64,000 nt of DNA from positions 1,249,001 through 1,313,000 of the forward strand of contig CM032815.1 in the NCBI GenBank assembly GCA_019155185.1, given 5' to 3'. A model generated the notes under the pieces. It made no database searches. It was not told the origin of the DNA and was given only the letters and a program-made list of their open reading frames with translations. Numbering within the stretch: position 1 is the stretch's first letter; every line of letters starts with the position of its first letter. This DNA comes from Beaufortia kweichowensis (lineage: Eukaryota > Chordata > Actinopteri > Cypriniformes > Gastromyzontidae). Positions 11,291 through 23,084 of the stretch are shown here, one piece after another. Both the position numbers and the translations under genes were made by a program.

Positions 11291-12574
11291 CTATGTCATT
11301 CCTGAGGATTTTGAGTCACTCTCATTCCCTTCATCTGCTTTATCTGGATTCTGCTGCTCATGATCTTCTGCCTCTTTTTGTCCTCCAAGAATCTGTAAAG
11401 GCCAGAGCAGGTGGGTGTTATGACCAGCGCTGGTCCGTCTGCAGCAGGCAAAGCCTTTGTCTCCTGTTAAGAAATAAAGGAGGGCATTTAGCCACGAATT
11501 GCAGGATGCCAGAGGCCGAGTGATCTTGTAGCAAATAGAGACCATTTGCATGGTTTGGCACTCGACTGCCTTTGTTTCTTTGAGGATTAGGAAGAGCGTT
11601 CGTGTGATGTGAAAGGGCAGAAAGCACAATGCGAACAGGAACGTGATAGTGATGATGGTTTTGATGGACTTCCGGCGCCTGCTGATGTACGGTGCATGTT
11701 GGGAGCCAGAGATGGAGACGGACGTCCTGTCTTTAACCCCTTCTGCTCCGCTACACATTCCCCCTTCCTCCTGAATTTGTTGTGAGTGCAGTGTCTGAAA
11801 AATGGTACGTACCACCTGCGAGTAACACCAGGCAATGACGATAAAAGGGAAAAAGAAGCCGAGCAGGTGCAGGACTATTCCATATGGTACATACTCCGAA
11901 AACTCGCTGTCGATGGCATCGTCCCAACAGTTCCTGTATACTTCCACATTTCCTGCGTTCATGCTACCTGCTGAATAAAGTCCCTCATTTACACCATCCA
12001 CCAATTTCCTTGTTACGTCCCCAGTTTTGGCAAATCGGACGATGGGGCAAGTGAGTATAAACACCACCACCCACACGGCAGTACAGATGCCTCTAACGGC
12101 CCGCTTGCTCTCCATTGTGATGCTTCTGATCGGATGGCAGATGCCCATGTAGCGATGGACGGATATGCAGGTGAGGAAGAAGATACTGCAGTAAAGGTTA
12201 AAGTAAAACAAGAAACGCACCAGTCTGCACATAAAGTCTCCAAAGACCCAATGGTCACGCATCACGTAGCTGGCCACGAGGAACGGAAGAGAGAAGCTGT
12301 ACATCAGATCTGTGGATGCCAGATTGACCATGTAGATCAGAGAAGTGTTCCACTGGCGGCCACCTCTACAGCGATAGGAACGCAGGAGAACCGTGGAGTT
12401 CAGGATGATGCTGAGCAGGAAGGTTAGAGAGTAGCAGAGAGGCAAGGTAACGTACTTGTACGACTCATCTATGCTGCAGCTGTGTGGCGCTGTGCGGTTG
12501 TGAACGTCTGTAGCATTGGTGCCCATTTGCAGTAATGCACTGGAGATTGTGTTCCGGGAAGCTGTTGTCTTCAT
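11291..12574 (-). CDS. P2Y-family nucleotide receptor (class A GPCR)
   Basis: A single-exon 427-aa ORF with seven hydrophobic segments. P2Y hallmarks are DHWVFGDFMCRLVRFLFYFN at TM3, SVHRYMGICHP at TM3/ICL2, FALCFLPFHITRTL in TM6 and YKITRPLASCNSWLNALLYF in TM7. HRY replaces the usual DRY, as in the P2Y2/P2Y4 branch, so a UTP/ATP-type receptor is likely. Cys116 and Cys216 should form the TM3-ECL2 disulfide; N20 and N26 are glycosylation sites. ECL2 (about 181-228) and ICL3 (about 255-300) are unusually long. The NPxxY aspartate/asparagine position reads NALLY. Translation could begin at Met1 or Met17. The exact orthologue (P2Y2, P2Y4 or a fish-specific member) is not settled. It would act at the plasma membrane. 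Confidence 0.88.
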   Translation of the reverse strand: MKTTASRNTISSALLQMGTNATDVHNRTAPHSCSIDESYKYVTLPLCYSLTFLLSIILNSTVLLRSYRCRGGRQWNTSLIYMVNLASTDLMYSFSLPFLVASYVMRDHWVFGDFMCRLVRFLFYFNLYCSIFFLTCISVHRYMGICHPIRSITMESKRAVRGICTAVWVVVFILTCPIVRFAKTGDVTRKLVDGVNEGLYSAGSMNAGNVEVYRNCWDDAIDSEFSEYVPYGIVLHLLGFFFPFIVIAWCYSQVVRTIFQTLHSQQIQEEGGMCSGAEGVKDRTSVSISGSQHAPYISRRRKSIKTIITITFLFALCFLPFHITRTLFLILKETKAVECQTMQMVSICYKITRPLASCNSWLNALLYFLTGDKGFACCRRTSAGHNTHLLWPLQILGGQKEAEDHEQQNPDKADEGNESDSKSSGMT

Positions 12575-14598
12575 GGTCCTCAGCTGTCCTTCAATCCACT
12601 TCTTCCATGACTCCTTAATACTAGAGACCTCTTCGACAACAATCTAGAAGCCCCGACCCTTAGAGTTTCTTATGGACATCACTCCACAAGAATGAAGAAA
12701 AAGGTGAAATTACAAGTTTGGTCTGATTGATTACATTTCAAATCTTAACTATCAAGTTTGCAGTCCACCTTGTAGTATTTTCCAAGCAAACTGCAAGTTG
12801 ACCAATGACTCAGCCCTTCAACCTTATTGTGCTGATTCAGCCTCTTCTGGTTTATAACTTTATCAATCAGTAACAAACCCTTCATTCATGTCTCCATCCA
12901 CCATGTTCTTCCTGTCCTACTGGCTTCTCAATAAGTTATTATGAACACACGTGTCATTTGCTGACCTGACCGCAATAAAAGCGTGTGCTTTAACATGCTT
13001 AATTTATGTCTGGCCATGTCTTCATGCCTGATGCATTCATCTATATGCACAGTACCGCCATAACATGTAACCCTAATGCCTATATTTGGTTCATGGATTA
13101 GTCAAGTTTGTTTATTAATGGATATGCCTGTGTACTACAGAGAAGCTTTGGTATTACAATATCATGTGTCCTGGCAGGTATGTTCCAGTAAATAATTAAT
13201 ACCCATTCATTCAGACAGAAATGCTGAGCGGAAACCCAATACAGCGTATAGTTTAGTTTACAAAAACGGTGTATGTCAATTATAAACAGTAAGAATTCGA
13301 TTATTAAAACTTTAAAGGTTTGAACTATAAGAAAAAAGTAACCGAAATTGAACAGGACTAGAAAGATACATAAACAATTGTATTTACAGTTCTTCACTTA
13401 TTTTTAAATATATAGCAAGCTTTACACACCGACCACTGGAAATAGATCTGTATGAAATCTTACCTGTTTTAAAGGTCAACAAAAAGAGTAAGTCCAATCC
13501 ACGGCCAAAAAACATTCATTTCCTCATGCATTTGATAAAAGGTCAAGACTAAAAGTTTGGTGAATGCAAGTTTTACAATACTGCACTATTTGACCTTTTC
13601 TCTAACAGCAGCAAACTCTTTATTACAAATGACGTCCTTAATTTGTTATCTAGATTTGCAAGATTTTACTAGTTATTTTCTCAATCAGTAATTCTTTTTT
13701 TTCTTCTGTCTCGCTCCTCTCTCTCTCTCTCTCTCTCTCTGTGTGCATGAATGGTCAGTCAGCTGAGGTACATTTGTGTTCTGCAGCTTGGGATAGACAA
13801 CTTGGGATAGACAGCACTATTTCTCTGTTCTGTCCAACGTCTGCTTTCAGTAAAACCTGTATTTATACCAAAGCAGAAAAAATATTCTGGTTATTCATTT
13901 TATACCTTTCATTGTCAATAATTTTATTATTATTCATTATTGTCGGAGGCCACATACTGAACTAAACTTCAAAAGTTACTGACATAGTTTAGAAAGTCAC
14001 TAAATGTACTATGAATGGCATATCTGTGTGGCACAACCAGCTCTGCTTTTCTAGTTAAAGAAAAAAGCCTGGCAACTGTGTGTATCATACAAAATAAATG
14101 ATTTATTAAATTATTGTGAATATTTAGCATGATATATACTTTTATAATACAAAGGAGAGTTTGTAAGGCACATTCATGACAGACAGCATAATTATCGCTG
14201 TTTATATTCTCATTAGGTTTACATACACTGTATTTCAAAGGAATGTTTAATATAACAGATGATTAATACATCACAGTTATTGATCACATATGGCTTTGAC
14301 AGCAGCATATTATATACTCTACGTATAAAAGCAAAAATTAAACCATAAGCGACGTATGAATCAGTGTTGTTAGGGTTTGTTAATATGGCCGAGCTTTTCA
14401 CAATAAAACTTGTGACTCTCAACAACGTGACTCATATTTTGACTCAGTTTTTTGTACGTGTGAGTCCTACATTTATTCAAGAACGAACAGTATATTCTGG
14501 CCTTTGTTAGTCCACAGGATGAGTAACAGTAAATTACTGCTTTCAGAAAGTGCCAACGTTGAACCGCAATTTCATGTAGTGCTGCGAAAGAGGATCGT
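12575..14598. other. Intergenic spacer between the P2Y gene and the SCHIP-1-family gene
   Basis: The first few hundred bases are the 5' flank of the P2Y gene. A short CT microsatellite occupies about 13717-13740. The rest is AT-rich and holds no exon I can support; ORFs at 13098-13397, 13969-14238 and 14219-14425 show no family resemblance. Confidence 0.5.
13717..13740. repeat. (CT)n microsatellite
   Basis: About twelve CT dinucleotides in a row, followed by GTGTGC. Confidence 0.9.
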
Positions 14599-16664
14599 TC
14601 ACAAAGATGTCAAATCCTGTACGTCCAGAAGCAAAGCGTCTTGCTTAGTCCGAAGATGGTCTCTTATTACAAGATGTTTCACCAATTCTGAGCTCAAATC
14701 TAAAATGACAAATCAAATAAGTGTGTGAGTAAAATAAATGCATGTCTTTTGAAAAAATTATGATTACTGATTAAAATGATGTGAAACACATTTTGCTTTT
14801 GATGAAAAATGTTGTTGATTACAGGTTGCATCTTCATGCATTGTGTCCTTGATGCAAACATACCCTGAATGTCTTCATTCAGTGACGTCCTGAGTGCATT
14901 CAGCTGTAGCAATGAGCATGTCTGAAGATCACTAAGGCTAAGAATTTTCCTTCTTATGCTCATGTTATTGTGGGTTTCTTGCTAAAAACAAAATATACAT
15001 GTTAGGGAAAACAACCTTATGTATCCGCTTGTTAAGTCTTGTGTGTGTTTGAATCCTAGTAAACATCTCACCTCTTTGACTTTCTGTTCGGCCCATAGCT
15101 TGTCTCTAAGAGCCCTGAGTGTGATTCTCACTTCCTGTTTAAGCCCCGAAGAGCAACTGCTCTGGACCTCTACCTCACACGAGCTCTGTTAAAAAACATA
15201 ACGCCTTTCAAAATCCCATTAATCATGACCAGATATACAACTTCAAAAAACACAACCCACCGCACCCACCTCTTTGCTAGATGCCCCTTCTTCATCCTCC
15301 CCTTCGCTTTCACTGTTATTAATGAAGCAAAGCTGGAGATTTTTAGGACTATTAAACCTGCAAGATGGAAATACATTATGCACAGATGAGTGGAAGCTTC
15401 AAAACACATTCTCTAAACTTTATGAACCTGCGTGTGAAATACCGTGACGTTATGACAGGGACGCGGCAGGGACTGTAGTCTTCCTCGTTTGACCACGGCT
15501 CCCTGTGAAGAGATTGGTGCTTTGATTCTGTCCAGGATCCCAGTATTCTGTCTCGCTCTGGTACACCCAAACTCTAAAACAACAGGGGTTATTTACTGTA
15601 GTTTGAGTACAGTACCAGTCAAAAGTTTAGACACAACTGACAAAATTGTTTCTCATTATCTGAAGGTGTATATTTTAATGTTTAAAAAACACTTTTGTAG
15701 ACAAAAATATAACTGTACCAAAATATTAATTTATTTCATTAGAATTTCAAAATATTTTGAAATGGATTTGAAAAAGATCCCAGGCTGAGACTTCAAGAAG
15801 CTGAATGATAAAATGCCAAGAGTGTGATTTTGCAAATTCTAGACAAGCGTGACTACTTTTAAAGATGATCAAATATAACATAGTGTTCATTTATTTCAGC
15901 TGCTTTGAGTCACAACATAATTCCCACAGTTACAATTGTGTTATTTCATGGTTTTGATGAGTTTACTACTATTCTAAAATGTGGAAGAAATCTAAACAAC
16001 AGTAAGTAAGTGTTTCCAAACTTTTGACTGGTACTGTATGTACAATCGTTGATAGATGGGTAGTTGACAAATAAATATGTGACAGCAAAAATGTAGAAAA
16101 ACGTACAAAATATACAAATAGCATGAGATATTTAGATTTATTGCTGTAGTTACAAATACGATGTGAAAGATTTATCTTAATTGATTTTAATTCGACATGT
16201 TTTGTATGTCACACTATAGGACACAGTCACACATTTATTTGTCAATAACCCAGATATTAGATATTGCAGAATATGACTTATTCCCTTCTTTTAAAAAAAT
16301 CATGGTGTCATTTACTTTGTGATGATAGTGATGATATATGCAAAACAACCTTTGAGGCCAATGTGCAATCTAATGGTTTGATTGTAAACAGCAAAACCCC
16401 CCATACCGTGTATAATAATGTGATATATTAATTTGGTGGATTACTTAAATATATAATTTTAGATTGTGTCACAACACAAACCTCTGCTTTTTTCCTTCTT
16501 TCCTCCTCCTGCCTCTCAAGCTCTGCAATTCGCAAACTTAAATCCTCCCAGTGCATGATGGGTAGGTCATCATCATCCAGGGGGTCGTCCTTACTGGGCT
16601 GTTTGGTCCCAGGGCCACAGGGTAAAGGGTCATTCTGCCTGTCGCTGTCTGGATCCTCCTCCAT
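14599..16664 (-). CDS. Short SCHIP-1 (schwannomin-interacting protein 1) family protein
   Basis: Six coding exons join in phase to 249 aa: 16482-16664, 15428-15573, 15270-15357, 15072-15185, 14864-14981 and 14599-14699. Residues ~36-60 (MHWEDLSLRIAELERQEEE) parallel the DWEALEKHLAGLQ motif of SCHIP1. Residues ~110-130 (NLQLCFINNSESEGEDEE) parallel its NLQICFVNDSGSD segment. The C-terminus, LNEDIQDLSSELVKHLVIRD followed by TKQDALLLDVQDLT, is the family's coiled-coil. SCHIP1 binds schwannomin/merlin and ankyrin at axon initial segments and nodes. This protein is about half the length of full SCHIP1 and stops directly after the coiled coil. An in-frame stop lies just upstream of the ATG at 16664, which fixes the start. 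A 5' non-coding exon probably ends near 17038. The orthologue name is uncertain. Confidence 0.8.
15610..16036. mobile_element. Non-autonomous Tc1/mariner element (MITE), 427 bp
   Basis: It begins CAGTACCAGTCAAAAGTTTA and ends with the inverted copy (AAACTTTTGACTGGTACTG), flanked on both sides by the TA target-site duplication (15608-15609 and 16037-16038). This terminal sequence is typical of teleost Tc1-like transposons. No transposase ORF lies inside. It sits in intron 1 of the SCHIP-1-family gene. Confidence 0.85.
16056..16160. repeat. Interspersed repeat copy ('GGGTAGTTGACAAATA' family)
   Basis: The string GGGTAGTTGACAAATA, followed about 20 bp later by GCAAAAATGTAGAAAAA and a TAGATTTAT block, also occurs at 40629-40740. 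Shared order and spacing mark both as copies of one dispersed repeat of unknown class. Confidence 0.5.
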
Positions 16665-18425
16665 CCGTTGGAGAGAGATGATTGTCTAACACAGACTAAA
16701 AGCACAAGATGCATACAATTCATAAAAGGAAAAAAACTATATAATCATTTCTAAAAGCCAAAAGTTTTCCAAGATTATTCAGCTATCATTTATAGACATT
16801 AAGTGTGATACTTTCTCTGCTTTCAAAGAAAACAACTCTCGCCACCGCTTGACTAATGCATCTTAAAAAACATCTCACGCAGGCTGACGTACAAGTCAAA
16901 ATGTTTTTCTTCCCTTAAATCTCATGTTTTAAACTTATTTTTAGAAGTTAGTTGTATTGTGTCACGACTTTGCTTCCACAGTTCCTGTTGTTTCTCTTTC
17001 TTTCTATAGAAAGGGCAGATGACATTATTTCACTCACCTTTTATCGGAAAACCGATCTTGACATCGCGACTCGTCGGGCCTGATCATAAACTTTATTACG
17101 CTTGTAAAATCACGCTGTTTAATGAATTATTTCTCACAACTTCAATCCTTCCTCTGCTGGAGAGGAAACACCCCTCTGGCTTTGCCTTCCTCCCGCCCTC
17201 TGCGCGTTTCTTCTCCCTTGTGTTTTCTTAAAGCGCCGCTAGAAGTTTGATCTGCTGCGTGCGGCGACTTATTAATCGATATTGATCTGTTTCTGAACTT
17301 ACTAAAGTGTCAATTATAAGTAAATGTTTTGTATACTTTTATAGTGACAGCTGTAATGGATAGATAAGGCTGTTTTGGGAAGGGTTGAGAAAGTGGGTGT
17401 CCGGTTTCATATGCAGGGAGATGACTGGGAGCAGATGGGAAAGTGTTGTGTTGTTCACATGCTGATGAAAGCTGTGACGTAATGCTTCAGTCATGTAGAA
17501 AATCTCCTTAAAGCGTAAAATTATCTAAACATCGTGTATTTATATCAATATTTACATGTCTTGAGGATGTTGGTTTGCAAAAGTAAATGAAAATATTGAA
17601 GTTACAAAAATCTGTGTAAACAAACGGATGTTTTTTAAAAGGTGTTTATATTTTAACACAATACATCCCACATGAAATAATAAATGGTTCATTTTGCACA
17701 TACATGCAATACTACTTCACATCATCAAACAGTTAAAAAAGCAAGTAAAGAATAGAATAAATTCATTTTTATTTTGGTTTTAACCTTAACTTTTGAAATT
17801 AAAATAAGTTTATTATATTATAAAAGTTTAAAATCTTTTATTTAAAATCTAATTTATCTGAAAATATACAGAACGTTTTTAAAGTTTAAACAAAACAAAA
17901 CATGAAGAGAAATATTTAAGATTCTTCACTGTTTTGAGGTCAGCAATAAGAAATTTGTGACAGCGTTTTTTTGTACAAAAGGTCAGATTTTCCTTGCTCT
18001 TACATTACCAAATCACAAACAAAACCATAAATCATCAGGTTTTGCAACAAACTTGCAAAGTGTACGTTGCCAATAAAGCAAAGGGGGAAACAATACAACA
18101 AATACTAACAAATTCTGAAAATAATAACTGTTCAACTTTTCACTAAAGTTGTTATGCTAATAAGATAATTTGTCAAGGATTTTTGTAATGTTTTTAATAA
18201 AAACCCAGAAAATCTTAGACATTCAAAGCCCATTAAATTTTGAAATGTATAATTATATTTGTTTTATTTAAAAATGCTTATATATGTTATATATAAAAAT
18301 TGATCATTGATCTCTGAATACTTTAAATCTTCTATATTAAAATGTTAATAATAATATTTTTTATTATTACATCTTTTTATGAGGTTTAGCTATCAAATGG
18401 ATATGATAGCTAAACATCTTGCAGT
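16665..18425. other. 5' region of the SCHIP-1-family gene and AT-rich spacer to the FMO gene
   Basis: A minus-strand donor at about 17036 and a CT-rich, GC-rich block to ~17240 fit a non-coding first exon and promoter of the SCHIP-1-family gene. From ~17500 to 18425 the sequence is very AT-rich and shows no gene. Confidence 0.45.
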
Positions 18426-21400
18426 TTATTCCAACAATTCCCACTGTGTGGCATCAATGAGCCTGTAGTTCATCTGTTTATATGTCAGTGGGTGTTTTCG
18501 TCTCTGTCTACCCACCTCTTCATACAGGCTCTGAATGACCGGATGTGGGGGTGTGAATCGGCCTGCTCTGGCCAGCTCCTGGTAATAACCCCACTGGTCA
18601 GAGTCTATATTGAGCAGGTGCTTCACCTGTACACCTTTCTCTTCTTTTCTTTGCATCTCTCCCTGTATGTCCTTCTCCATTTCCTTCTTAGTAGGCAGCT
18701 TCACAGAACCCTTAAGGATGGCAAGAGCGAACTGAACCTGTGAATCAAAACAGTGAGTCAGAATAATCACAGCCAATTTTCGAAACGCATGTTTTTTTAT
18801 TTATCTGCTCTGTGCTTACCTGACAATGGAAGTGTACAAAAGGGCAAATAAGTTTGCAAATGCCAATGAAAAAGATCGAAGGGAAGGCAGGGGACAGCAA
18901 GTACTTGTAGAGCGGAGTCACAATATGATCCTGTATCTCCAGGCCCAGTTCTGATGGACAAAGGAAGGGGAAGTTGAAATTGTATCCTGTACACAGCAAA
19001 AGAACATCAGCTTGGGTCACTGATCCATCCTGAAAGTGTAAAGATCCATCTTCTGAGACCCCAACAACAGGTGAAGCCTGCTGGATACCCAGAGACGGTG
19101 GAAGCACCAGAGGTGCTCTGTTATGACTCAGAATGACCTACAGTTTGAGATATGTAAAAAAGAGAAATAAAAAAATCAATATCCACTAAATTTTCTATTG
19201 TTATCAGTAAAGCTACACTTGATGTTCTTACAGAAACAAATAAGCAGATGGATAGCACATTGCATGTTGCTGAATAAAACCACATCTACAGGAACAGTTC
19301 AGCCAACAAGACAACTTATTTACTCATCCTTATGTTCTTCCAAAACTTCTTAATTGTTTACATAAAATCAAATCGAATGTGGGCAGACACTCATTAATGG
19401 CACTTGGGCCACATCCACTTATAATCTATACAAAAAGTGCAGCATGGATATCCTTCCTAATGTCTCCTTTTGTTGTCTACAGAAAAAAGAAAACCATACG
19501 GTTTGGATCCATTCTTGGGAAGCAACCATTCATTAACAATCAAAGCATTATTTTAAATCCAAAGCACAAACCTGAGCATTGATTTGGGCTAACTCAATGG
19601 AAATGTCCACCCCAGAAGCTCCGGCCCCCAGGACCACAACTGACTTGTTAGCGAAGGGCTCTGGATAGCGGTACGAGTGACTGTGAAAGACTTTTCCTGC
19701 AAAACAGCAACGGAAGGCAGGAAGATGAGAGACAGAGAGATAAAAGGAAAGATGCTGGGGTGTAATGAGACTAATGGTTGGGGCTTTTAGGGTTATCCAT
19801 TTGTAGCGATCAGAAAACATGTACCTTTAAAATGCTCTATTCCTGGAATGTAGGGCAGGTGGGGGTCGGAATAATGCCTGCAGAAAGAGGAAGGAAATAT
19901 GAGTCAGCTCTGAGACGCTAAAGGGCTCCTGTGCTCTTCTGAATTCCCTTGCGGAAATGCCACGTGAATACATAACATAATACCCATTCACATTGCTTCA
20001 TCCTCCATTTGGAAAGATAAAAGCCACCGGCTATATTATGGAGTAAATGAACATGCCACTATTTGAATAATGCCGTGCATTTAGAACATCAGCGCAGAGC
20101 CGCAATCTGAGATAAGATGGGCTTGTGTCCATTTGAGCATGTCTCAAAGATAAAAGGAGTTTTTAGATGTCATTTCTCACCCACTGCAGACAAACACAGA
20201 GTCGAACGTCTGCGTGTTCCGGTCTCCACATGTGTCGCGCGAAATTACCTCCCACGTCACAGCTCCCCCTGTTTCCGTCTCCATGGAGACGGGCTTCACC
20301 TTTTCCACCACGGTGTTGAACTGTGAGGGACAAAGCAGCCTGTCATAAGCAATATTCTTGCTTCCGTTGGTAGGAAAATTACTTGGAAATGCTGAGAATA
20401 TATTTCAAGATCTCTTTGTTGTGGCTTTAAAATGGGGTCTTTGATTTTGTGAGCCACCTATGGTGAAGCCTTTGATTGACAAGCAGGGTCAGTGGCCCCT
20501 GATCAAACACACAAAGCACAATGTCTTTGATTATCTGACCGCTAGTAATTGTATAACAAATATCTTTAAACATGATTATCTTTCTGCATTCTGCGTTTGA
20601 CAAATATGTTTAATGTATTCCAGTATAATTAACTTTTTAAGAAATAAGTTTCACCTTCCTCAATTCTAGATATCTTGCGGTAGAAGCAAAGTAATGTTTC
20701 CATTTCGAAAATATTATGGCTGCAGGGCCAGTTGTGGAAAGGTTTTTAATAGCACTTGTTTTCTCTGGATATGTATAACTCCTGGTTTAGGCTTTAATAA
20801 AGCTCAGCAGACTGTCAACCCTTGATTCTTATATTGACAGAATAATTTGTTCTACAGTAAAATCGCAGCAGGGGGCTGATGACTGAGTAATCTTCATTAC
20901 AGTCTGTTTTTTGGTTGTTTACCATCTTATTTAGGGTCAAAAACAAGTCATTTAACAATGCACATAAAAGGGGAGAATGAGAATGTGATCGTTGTAATGT
21001 TTCATTTATGTGTCCTAAATAAAATAAGATTATATGGAAAAAATTAGATTTGAGTCGCCTACTATCTTTCTTATGGAAAATGACCTTGTAATCTCAGATT
21101 ACTCAAAGTCCGAGATCTTAAAAATGTCTCACATTGTGCATAGGGGTGGTAAGATACCAAAGTTTGCATCAAAAACTCGATACTGCAATATGAACTAAAA
21201 CATTTTCAATCAGAATGATCGAAATGATGAAGTGTTAGACCTCATAAACGATTGAAAATTCCTCTCAGGACAGATACCTTGATATGAGGAGTAATATCAT
21301 AGCTCTGACAATACTTTTCCAAATACTGTTGAACTAATGTGTGGTGCAGAAAAGAAGACAGGTGATCATCAAAGGGAAAATCAGGGAACATCATAACCTC

Positions 21401-21699
21401 CTTGGGCAAATTGGTCCTGAAAACAAATAATAGAAAAAAGTTACCAAAAACAGACATAAATGAAACCAAATTAAATGTCATATTATTGACATCTACCTTA
21501 GGTTCCTATACATACTGCTGTGGATAAACTGTCCATTGTCATAGGTCCCCACAAGATCCTGATAGAACCAGGTGCCACCCACATGCTCAGTCAACTCATA
21601 CACCACGGGTGGATCAAAAACTTTAGGCAGAGACAGGATGTGTCGTGCGGCACAGAGTCCTGCGGCTCCGGCACCTATCACTGCTACACGAATACCCAT
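18426..21699 (-). CDS. Flavin-containing monooxygenase, FMO GS-OX-like type
   Basis: Seven exons join in phase to 429 aa: 21497-21699, 21278-21416, 20181-20320, 19825-19877, 19572-19696, 18820-19137 and 18426-18737. The FAD site GAGAAG is at residues 9-14, followed by EHVGGTW. The FMO/BVMO signature FKGKVFHSHSYRYP comes next, then the NADPH-binding VVLGAGASGVD and an LCTGYNFNFPF (ATGY-type) motif. These are the motifs of N/S-oxidising monooxygenases that use NADPH and O2. No C-terminal membrane anchor is present, unlike mammalian FMO1-5, so the enzyme is probably soluble. The stop codon TAA (18426-18428) lies inside an AATAAA hexamer. The start at 21699 places the GxGxxG motif directly at the N-terminus, as is usual. 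Confidence 0.92.
19290..19400. repeat. Degenerate MITE-like copy in an FMO intron
   Basis: The stretch 'ggaacagttcagcc' followed by 'ttatttactcatcct' and 'ttcttccaaaactt' keeps the order of blocks found in the GGATAGTTCACC repeat at 49233-49505 but has diverged strongly. It is called on pattern only. Confidence 0.35.
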
Positions 21700-22010
21700 T
21701 TAGATCTTTGTGGAAAACAAGATATGCCTGACTAAATTAATATAAAGGGACATTGCTCAAAGTCAAAACTATATATTTGCAAGGGCTGGTATCGAACCCA
21801 TGACCTTATGAAAATTTACCATGGTTGTATTATTGTAAAATTGTAGTAACCATGTTTTTTGGCTAATTGATTACTAATTGTATGATCACAGTTTTTCTAC
21901 AAATATCATGGGTAAACTATGGGTACTATAGTAAGACAATAGTAAATCTTCGGGTACTATGATTTTACTTTAAATACCACAATTAAAATTAAACTAAACC
22001 TTATCGAAAT

Positions 22011-22175
22011 TAAAGGGATGGTTTACCCACAAATACATTTGATCATTTATTTACCCCATGTTATTTCAAATCCGTATGACTTTCTTCCTTCTGCAGATAA
22101 TAAAAGATATTCTGAAAAATGTTGGTAACCAAAAAACATTGACTTCTATTGTATGGACCCCAAAACACTAATTTT
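22011..22175. repeat. Truncated MITE-like copy (GGATAGTTCACC family)
   Basis: It begins TTAAAGGGATGGTTTACCCA and continues through 'atttaccccatgttattt', 'gtatgactttcttccttctg' and 'gttggtaacc', the block order of the cyprinid repeat. The far terminus is missing. Confidence 0.6.
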
Positions 22176-22407
22176 GTGTTCTGCAAGTAAACCACAGTAA
22201 AATAACAGTAATACAAATGATAATTAATCTTCTAAAACACATGGTTACTACTACTCCATGGTTAATTTTCGCAGGCGAATAAGAAAATATAACGATAAAA
22301 CGTATAGTTCAATGCATATACGTATATTTCGTTTAAAGTAACAAATACATTGTTAAAAAACTGGATATTATTGTAAGTTATTTATAAACATAATACTGGA
22401 CGAAGTG

Positions 22408-22419
22408 TGCGCATGCGCA
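22408..22419. promoter_or_regulatory. Palindromic NRF1-type motif
   Basis: TGCGCATGCGCA is a perfect NRF1 consensus palindrome in otherwise AT-rich DNA, about 700 bp upstream of the FMO start codon. NRF1 sites usually mark broad housekeeping promoters, so this may locate the true transcription start of FMO or of an unseen transcript. Confidence 0.5.
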
Positions 22420-23084
22420 CTGTCGCTCTTTATCAGTCCACCTGCAGGTCTCATATGAGTCAGAAGCAATTACCTGCGCTGGACGGACAAACTCACCGCC
22501 GGTAATCACTGCTCACACACACCACGCACAAAGCTGTTTATTGTGGAGATTTAGCGAACATAATCCTCCATTTTGAAGGCCTTTCTATAAGAAATGCTTG
22601 GTCACCACAACAGTTGAATAATGTGTCACTAATGTGAACTTCGGTCATGTCTTTGAGTCGCCTCCAATCAATATGGATTTCTTCTCTTCCGTTGTTTGTA
22701 TTGGCTGAAGGGAAATAAAGGGGATCGTGTTCACTTTATAACTGTCAGCTTTTATTCACAGACACTGTATAACAGCGAAATCTTTAAAAGTTTTGTGATA
22801 TTGAAACCGCTCGCAGTATATTTCCTTTTTGTTGAATTGCTCTTGAGTGGCTGTTCAAGGGGGCGGATGATATAAGAGCCGTGCGATGAATTCAAAATAA
22901 AGGCACAGACCACTTTGTACTTTTAACCGGAAACTGGATAACATTTTGTAAAGAGTCAATCTAGCATTTTTGTTGTATTTGTATTAAAGGGTTTTTGAAA
23001 CGCCTTAAAAAAAGCATGACACACTGATTAGATGCCAATACCATGTTAATATTTATTAGATTATTTAAATATATTAAACATTAA

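Larger units (their letters stand above)
21700..23084. other. 5' flank of the FMO gene with repeat fragments
   Basis: No coding exon is visible. A degenerate repeat rich in 'atggttactatagtaa'-like blocks lies at about 21815-21985. A truncated MITE copy lies at about 22011-22175. A GC-richer patch with a palindromic NRF1 motif is at 22408-22419; it may be the promoter of an untranslated FMO first exon. Confidence 0.45.

Noticed and set aside
11293..12427. Several ORFs of 60-97 codons inside the P2Y gene on either strand
   Set aside because: Shadows of the 427-aa receptor ORF.
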